Shown piece by piece: positions 46,661 to 52,418 of a stretch of 52,418 bases of DNA. The translations under genes were made by a program, and so were the position numbers. The stretch spans positions 1 through 52,418 of the forward strand of contig JAUXSN010000006.1 of the NCBI GenBank assembly GCA_030679895.1, written 5' to 3'. This DNA comes from Candidatus Moraniibacteriota bacterium (GTDB lineage: Bacteria > Patescibacteriota > Minisyncoccia > Moranbacterales > UBA11712). How positions within the stretch are numbered: the stretch's first letter is position 1; every line of letters starts with the position of its first letter. The notes under the pieces are model-generated. The model had not been told where the DNA came from. It did not search any database and worked only from the letters and a program-made list of their open reading frames with translations.

Positions 46661-49049
46661 TCTCCGTAAACTTTTTTTGAGCCGCTTCCGCCGAATAGTT
46701 TTCGGCAACATGCCGAATAGAGTTGTCCGCAATTTTTTTCCAATCATTTTCGCTATTATAAAGATTGATAATTTTTTTCGCCAAATCTTCCGCGCTATCT
46801 GCAATCATCGCTGTCTCACCATCTTCAAGACCCATTCCTTCCGCGCCAATTGAAGTCGTCACTACGGGCAATCCATAACTCATCGCCATGGCGATTTTCC
46901 CCTTGAATCCCGCACCATAGCGCAACGGCGCGACAAAAACCTTGTGCCTTCCAAAGAAAGAAGGCAAATCTTCATCAGGAACAAAACCCTTGATTTCGAA
47001 ATCATCTGAGTTCAGCTTCATGATTTCTTGAGGCGGATTGCTGCCCGCGATCGCCACTTCGATTCCGGGAAGATCTTTTTTTATCAAAGGAAATATTTTA
47101 TCGTGAAACCAAATAACCGCGTCAGTATTGGGCGCGTGGCTGAATCCTCCTAAAAACAAAATTCCCCGGCGTTCATATTCTTTTTGTCCATCCGAGAAAT
47201 TCACTTTTTGTATCCAAGGGATTGTTTCTACGCTAATCTCTGGAAATTCTTTATTAATAATTTTTTCTTCTTCGCTGCTGAATAGAAGAGAAACATCGCT
47301 TTTTTCCATAAGCTCAATCTCAAGCTCCTTAGTTTTCTTCCAATCGGGCAATTCAAGCACCCCATTTGCTTTTCCTACCTCATATTCCCGTTTCTCGCGC
47401 AAGTGATGCAAATCAATAGTAGAATATATGATTTTAGCTTTGGTATTTTCGTAAATTAGGTCAATAAAGTCGCTTGCCACGTGCGGACGCGCCAAGAGCG
47501 CCAAGTCGATAAATTTTCCGTTTTTCCTGATGAACTGCTCGAAAGATATACTACCAAAAACAGTCTCAATCCCCATTTGCTGCAGCGTTTCCACGTATGG
47601 CTCCAATTTTTGCATATTATGGGGCCAAAAAACTATCTTATAGCCAAGATTTAAAAATATTTTCAGATATTCAAAAGTTACGAAAGAACCCGCGTCCTGA
47701 TCATGGGTCGGCACATTATTGTCCATATACAGCATAACCTTTTTATTTTTCGATCGATCCCTCGCCAAAAATACTTTATTTTCAAAATCGTTGAAATTTT
47801 CCTTAGCGAGAACGTCTTTCCAGCGCTCAAAAAATTTTTCTTTGTTGATTTCCTGATACTTTTTGAAACTTTTTTTGTCTTGGGTATCTTTTCCGGCCGT
47901 CACACCTTCAAAATGGATCAGTTCCGACTTCGGCTGATACACCGCCCTAAATCCTTTTCCTCTGACTCTGAAAGCTAAGTCCACATCTTCGAAGTAGGCC
48001 GGCCGATATATTGCGTCAAATCCGCCTAGTTTTCTGAAAACATCTCTCCTGACAATAATTGATGCCGCCGAACAATAGTCAACGTCTTTTAGATAATTGA
48101 ATTCGTAGCTATCGGGATCATGGAATTTGCCATAGTTCGCGCATTTTTTATTTTTCCAGACGATGCCTCCCGACTCCTGAAGCTGGCCGTCGGGATATAT
48201 CAATTTTGAGCCGACCAATCCGATCTTTTCATCGCTTTTCACGGTGGCAAGCAGGGACTCCAGCCAGCCAGGAAAAACATAGGTGTCGTTGTTAAGACAA
48301 ACGATATATTTTCCTCTGGACTTTTCAATGCCCTGGTTATTTCCTATGACAAAATTCAAATTTTCAATGTTGCGAACATAATTGACGTTTTTTATTTTCT
48401 CGAAAAGTTGCGGTGTCTCGTCCGCTGAAGCATTGTCAATGACGATAATTTCAAAGGAGATATCTTTCCCTATGTTTTCTTTAAGAGATACAAGGCAATT
48501 GTAAGTATGCTGCCATTTATTGAAAACAGGTATAATTATGGAAACTTCTGGTTTGTCGCATCTCTCAAAAACTAGATCGTTTATTTTTTTTATGTCCAGT
48601 TCGTCAATTTTCAAATTCTCCGCGATAATTCGATATTTGTTATTTAAAGAAATTTTCAGTTCTTCTCTTTTTGTTTCTTTTTTCTTTAATACTCCTTTTC
48701 CGTATCGAATATAATTGAAAGAACGCTTGGCTGTGTTTGTAAATCCTTCTTTTTGATAAGTTGTATAAGCAGCATCGAATAAATACTTTATTTTTTTTGG
48801 ATATTTTTGAAAAAAGCCTTTGATTCTTCCTTTGATGTATGTGGATTTCTTTCTGTAGGGATATTTTTTCAAAATAATGGCTGATTTTCGAAAAAAAACG
48901 ATCCATCCATATTTTTTAATAACTAGATATATGGAATAAGGGATATTAGAAAAACGGATATCCACCGTTCTAATGGAACAATCCTTTTTCTTGTCGTCCC
49001 TTTTTTTGAAGAGATTCTTTATTTTCCGGAAAATATCACTGAACCTCAT
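46635..49049 (-). CDS. Bifunctional glycosyltransferase, GT2 + GT4 domains
   Basis: GT2: EVSIIIPVFNKWQHTYNCLVSLKENIG...YFEDVDLAFRVRGKG; GT4: ILFLGGFSHAPNTDAVIWFHDKIFPLI...VFVAPLRYGAGFKGKIAMAMSYGLPVVTTSIGAEGM. Confidence 0.95.
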   Translation of the reverse strand: MRFSDIFRKIKNLFKKRDDKKKDCSIRTVDIRFSNIPYSIYLVIKKYGWIVFFRKSAIILKKYPYRKKSTYIKGRIKGFFQKYPKKIKYLFDAAYTTYQKEGFTNTAKRSFNYIRYGKGVLKKKETKREELKISLNNKYRIIAENLKIDELDIKKINDLVFERCDKPEVSIIIPVFNKWQHTYNCLVSLKENIGKDISFEIIVIDNASADETPQLFEKIKNVNYVRNIENLNFVIGNNQGIEKSRGKYIVCLNNDTYVFPGWLESLLATVKSDEKIGLVGSKLIYPDGQLQESGGIVWKNKKCANYGKFHDPDSYEFNYLKDVDYCSAASIIVRRDVFRKLGGFDAIYRPAYFEDVDLAFRVRGKGFRAVYQPKSELIHFEGVTAGKDTQDKKSFKKYQEINKEKFFERWKDVLAKENFNDFENKVFLARDRSKNKKVMLYMDNNVPTHDQDAGSFVTFEYLKIFLNLGYKIVFWPHNMQKLEPYVETLQQMGIETVFGSISFEQFIRKNGKFIDLALLARPHVASDFIDLIYENTKAKIIYSTIDLHHLREKREYEVGKANGVLELPDWKKTKELEIELMEKSDVSLLFSSEEEKIINKEFPEISVETIPWIQKVNFSDGQKEYERRGILFLGGFSHAPNTDAVIWFHDKIFPLIKKDLPGIEVAIAGSNPPQEIMKLNSDDFEIKGFVPDEDLPSFFGRHKVFVAPLRYGAGFKGKIAMAMSYGLPVVTTSIGAEGMGLEDGETAMIADSAEDLAKKIINLYNSENDWKKIADNSIRHVAENYSAEAAQKKFTEIVGKIGHC

Positions 49050-49972
49050 TTTATTCCCAATTTATTTTTCAGGCTGATGTATTTCCCCCTCATTTTCCAG
49101 AATTTTGATGCTTCCATCACAGCGATTTCTGTTTCTCGCTGCTGAACTTCGATATCCTTTCGCTGAAGAGCCTCACTCTTTTGTTGGATAGCTTGATTGA
49201 GCGTAGCCATCTCCTGATCCTTTCGCTGAATCATTTGCCGAAATTTCTCTTTTTCCTGCAGAAGAAGCCAATGAGCTGAATCTAATTGTACGAACGGTTG
49301 GTCAAATATATTTAATGGCGTGTTAAAAGCGGCGTCTAATTCTTTGTGTTCATCAGCCACAAAAAACTTATTTAATCCATCAAAATAAACTTGGTGATAA
49401 TTTCTCGATTCCAAATAATTCACGCAATCATCGGAAATATCTTCATGCTCCCCTGTCGTGGATACCGCTTCGAAAAGAACAATCCATGGTCGCACCGTAT
49501 CGAAAGAAAAACCGCGTAGAACATTTATTTCAAACCCTTCAACATCTATTTTTAGAAAATGCGCTTGCGTTACATTTTGCTCTTTACAGATATTATTTAA
49601 TGTTATGGATTTCTTTTTACTGTTTTTGTATTTGTAACCGTATTCCTCTTGGCAAGCCTTAGCACTTTTCACATTGCCTGTTGATCGTTCCGTAATTTCA
49701 CTTTCATAAAAATCCACATCTCCTACAGTGTCTGATACAAAAAAATTCAAATTAATATCTTTTGGACGCTGCAGCAAAAACAAATCATAGTATTTTTCTA
49801 AGGGTTCAACATTTATTCCTCTCCAGTCGTTATCATAAAACCACTTTGTGACCGATTCAATCTGCGGGTCAAATGCGCCCACATCTATATAAAAGCCTTT
49901 TGACACATGCTTGAGAGCGCGCCATAAAATTATATCTTCGAAATTTTGAGCATATGAAATCATATTTTTCAT
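49046..49972 (-). CDS. FkbM family methyltransferase with C-terminal coiled coil
   Basis: SYAQNFEDIILWRALKHVSKGFYIDVGAFDPQIESVTKWFYDNDWRGINVEPL; HFLKIDVEGFEINVLRGFSF; C-terminal coil. Confidence 0.95.
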   Translation of the reverse strand: MKNMISYAQNFEDIILWRALKHVSKGFYIDVGAFDPQIESVTKWFYDNDWRGINVEPLEKYYDLFLLQRPKDINLNFFVSDTVGDVDFYESEITERSTGNVKSAKACQEEYGYKYKNSKKKSITLNNICKEQNVTQAHFLKIDVEGFEINVLRGFSFDTVRPWIVLFEAVSTTGEHEDISDDCVNYLESRNYHQVYFDGLNKFFVADEHKELDAAFNTPLNIFDQPFVQLDSAHWLLLQEKEKFRQMIQRKDQEMATLNQAIQQKSEALQRKDIEVQQRETEIAVMEASKFWKMRGKYISLKNKLGIK

Positions 49973-49981
49973 ATTAGTTGT

Positions 49982-51355
49982 TTAGCTCCATATATAATTG
50001 ATATCAAACATTCCATGATTATTATCTTTGGAAAATACTTTAAATACTTTTGCATTAGTGACAAAGTCGTAAAAATTTTCATCGCTTCTGCCGACAATTG
50101 CAGCATTAATATAATAGCTATTTGTTTTTAAGGGAATTTTCAAGTAGTCTGCTTGAAAATATCCGCATCTTCTATATTTTTCTGCATTTATCTTGTCGAT
50201 AACGGTGCTTATTCCCAAAATGCAAATATTTTCTTGGCTATAAATCGCTATGCCGAAATTTAAAACATCGACTTCCTTGTTTTGTTTAAAATAGACCCTT
50301 ACCGACATACTATCTCCCGTCTGAAAAACATTTTTTTCTTTTCCGTCCTTATCCAAAAATTCAACTTTTGTTATTTCTGCGACTTTATTTCTCCTCTCTT
50401 CCTTCTGCTTTTTCTTTTCTTCTTCAATTCTCTTTTTTTCTTCCTCGAGCTCTTTGCCTTTCATTTTTTCCAAACCCTTTTCCGCTTTTATTCTATTCTG
50501 CTCCTCTTCATCAAAAATGCGCTTTTCTTCATCCGACATATTTTGATAGACATATTTATTCCCAACTTTTTCCGGGTCTCCAATCATTTCTATTCTTCCT
50601 TCGCGAAGAAGCATCGCGCGATCGCAATAACGCTGGACAGTCCCGATGTCATGAGTAACTAAAATAACAGTTTTGCCCATATCCTTATAGCGATTAAATT
50701 CCTGCATGCATTTACCCTGAAAATTAGCGTCCCCCACCGCCAGCACTTCATCCATTAGGAGTATATCTCTGTTGGCATGGACGGCCACTGAAAAAGCCAG
50801 CCGCACCTGCATCCCAGAAGAATAATTTTTCACTTTCTGGTCGATGAAACGGCGAAGTTCGGAAAAATTAACAATGTCATCGAATTTTTCTTCGATTTGT
50901 TTGTGAGTGAGCCCCAAAACCGCCGCATTGAGAAACACATTATCCCTTCCTGAAAGTTCCGGATTGAAGCCGATTCCCAGTTCTAGAAAGGGAGAAATGA
51001 GACCCTTCGCTTTAATATTTCCCTTATCCGGCTGGTATATCCCTGCCATAATCTTGAGGAGCGTTGATTTTCCGCTGCCGTTGCGGCCGATGATGCCGAA
51101 AAATTCCCCTTTTTTCACTTCAAAACTGACGTTGTCCAGCGCTTTGAATTCCTCGTATCCGTTTGAGTGAAACAGATTCACAAAAGCCCCCCGCAAGCTC
51201 GAGATCTTCTCGTGAGGAATGCGGAAGGTTTTGGAAACTCCGCTGACTTTGATCGCATATTCAGTCGGGCGGACGTTTTCGGCTTTAATAACTGCCTCTT
51301 GTTCCATACTTGGCATTATATTCCATAATAAATTATTTTTCAACTTAACACTCAT
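49982..51355 (-). CDS. Wzt-like polysaccharide ABC transporter ATP-binding protein with C-terminal carbohydrate-binding-type domain
   Basis: Walker A GIIGRNGSGKSTLLKIMAG; signature NYSSGMQVRLAFSVAV; ILLMDEVLAVGD; charged helix linker; Wzt_C-like tail. Confidence 0.95.
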   Translation of the reverse strand: MSVKLKNNLLWNIMPSMEQEAVIKAENVRPTEYAIKVSGVSKTFRIPHEKISSLRGAFVNLFHSNGYEEFKALDNVSFEVKKGEFFGIIGRNGSGKSTLLKIMAGIYQPDKGNIKAKGLISPFLELGIGFNPELSGRDNVFLNAAVLGLTHKQIEEKFDDIVNFSELRRFIDQKVKNYSSGMQVRLAFSVAVHANRDILLMDEVLAVGDANFQGKCMQEFNRYKDMGKTVILVTHDIGTVQRYCDRAMLLREGRIEMIGDPEKVGNKYVYQNMSDEEKRIFDEEEQNRIKAEKGLEKMKGKELEEEKKRIEEEKKKQKEERRNKVAEITKVEFLDKDGKEKNVFQTGDSMSVRVYFKQNKEVDVLNFGIAIYSQENICILGISTVIDKINAEKYRRCGYFQADYLKIPLKTNSYYINAAIVGRSDENFYDFVTNAKVFKVFSKDNNHGMFDINYIWS

Positions 51356-51433
51356 TTGACTTAACCCTCAAAAAATTATTTAATATAGACAGGCATAGCG
51401 TAAATATTTACATAATTTTTCACATTTATCAGC

Positions 51434-52405
51434 ATGAAAAAAACCGCTTTAATTACAGGTATTTTGGGTCAAGACGGAGCATACCTTGCCAAGCTGTTGC
51501 TTGAGAAAGACTACCAAGTTTATGGACTCATAAGGAGATATACGAATCCAAATTACAGCAACTTGGATTATTTGGGTGTTACCGACGACATCGAATATGT
51601 TTCCGGGGATATGAACGACGAAGCATCTCTTATGAACATTATCAAGCTGACCACCCCGAACGAGGTATACAATTTGGCCGCTCAGTCATTCGTTGGCTCT
51701 TCCTGGGATCAGGCAAAACTAACAACCGAAGTGAATTCCTTGGGGGTGCTCTATCTCCTCAATGCTATTCGATTCTTTTCCCCGCGCAGTAAGTTTTATC
51801 AGGCCTCAACAAGCGAAATGTTTGGAAATAGCAGCAGCAAAGGCATTCAGACAGAGGAAACGCCTTTTCACCCCCGTAGCCCTTACGCAATCTCAAAGCT
51901 TTATGCCCATTGGATGACGGTGAATTTCAAGGAAAGCTATGGCCTCTTTTGCACCAGCGGAATACTTTTCAATCATGAATCGCCGATCAGGGGCATAGAA
52001 TTTGTTACGCGCAAGATTACAGATGGAATTGCTAGAATCAAACTTGGCCTCGCGAAAGAAATCCGCTTGGGAAATATAGAGAGCAAGCGTGATTGGGGTT
52101 TTGCTGGAGATTACGTAGAAGCCATGTGGCTGATGCTCCAGCAAAAAGAACCGGATAACTTTCTTATTTCCACCGGCATAAACCATTCTATTAAAGATTT
52201 TCTGGAAATCGCTTTCGGACGTGTCGGTATCAAAGATTGGAAAAAATACATAAAAATTGATCCGCGTTATAAAAGGCCAGCGGAACTTTTTGTTTTGCAA
52301 GGAAAATCCGATAAAGCTCATAGAAAATTGGGCTGGAAACCCAAGGTTAAATTCGAAGAATTAGTCAAAATGATGGTTGACGCGGATATAAAGAGGTTGG
52401 GTTAG
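51434..52405 (+). CDS. gmd: GDP-mannose 4,6-dehydratase
   Basis: KKTALITGILGQDGAYLAKLLLEKDYQVYGLIRRYTNPNYSNL; VYNLAAQSFVGSSWDQ; YQASTSEMFG; FNHESPIRGIEFVTRKIT. Confidence 0.94.
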   Translation: MKKTALITGILGQDGAYLAKLLLEKDYQVYGLIRRYTNPNYSNLDYLGVTDDIEYVSGDMNDEASLMNIIKLTTPNEVYNLAAQSFVGSSWDQAKLTTEVNSLGVLYLLNAIRFFSPRSKFYQASTSEMFGNSSSKGIQTEETPFHPRSPYAISKLYAHWMTVNFKESYGLFCTSGILFNHESPIRGIEFVTRKITDGIARIKLGLAKEIRLGNIESKRDWGFAGDYVEAMWLMLQQKEPDNFLISTGINHSIKDFLEIAFGRVGIKDWKKYIKIDPRYKRPAELFVLQGKSDKAHRKLGWKPKVKFEELVKMMVDADIKRLG

Positions 52406-52418
52406 GAATTGAAAGCAA

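Noticed and set aside
1-52418. Alternative genetic code (UGA recoding as in Gracilibacteria/SR1)
   Set aside because: Several genes end naturally at TGA (for example LCP at 7150 and the glycosyltransferase at 46635) and no conserved ORFs need TGA read-through.
1-52418. CRISPR arrays, tRNA/rRNA genes, transposases, prophage
   Set aside because: No regularly spaced repeat-spacer pattern, tRNA/rRNA signatures or mobile-element proteins were seen by eye; a tRNAscan/Infernal run would be decisive.

Overview
The window reads as an accessory cell-surface polysaccharide locus from a Patescibacteria/CPR-like genome, probably Parcubacteria (taxonomy is inference only). It is dominated by glycosyltransferases: GT2, GT4, WecG/TagA and several multi-TM GT-C-like proteins. 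It also has an O-antigen ligase/polymerase-like protein, an LCP-family protein, nucleotide-sugar enzymes (CapD-like, two epimerases, Gmd), an orphan Wzt-like ABC ATPase and FkbM/zinc-ribbon methyltransferases. A housekeeping block sits at about 4.8-20 kb: sigma-70 factor, S41 protease, rplI, pyrG, rpmA, PD-(D/E)XK nuclease, cysteine desulfurase plus IscU, C39 peptidase and gltX. I saw no rRNA, tRNA, CRISPR, transposase or phage genes. The most unusual signal is a set of perfect or near-perfect palindromes. Several lie in frame inside glycosyltransferase/Wzy genes. One 59-nt palindrome occurs twice, 14 kb apart, with a compensatory stem change. One glycosyltransferase gene (27822-29051) carries two internal palindromes and a third over its start codon. 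This resembles Rickettsia palindromic elements. A second signal is degenerate tandem repeats with 7-nt phase at gene junctions, resembling cyanobacterial heptameric STRRs. Other points of interest are a vestigial epimerase 5' fragment (MKILVTGGAGF...) fused to an intact epimerase gene, a candidate start-codon-sequestering leader, and an ArnC/ArnE/ArnT-like (GtrB/flippase/GT-C) module.
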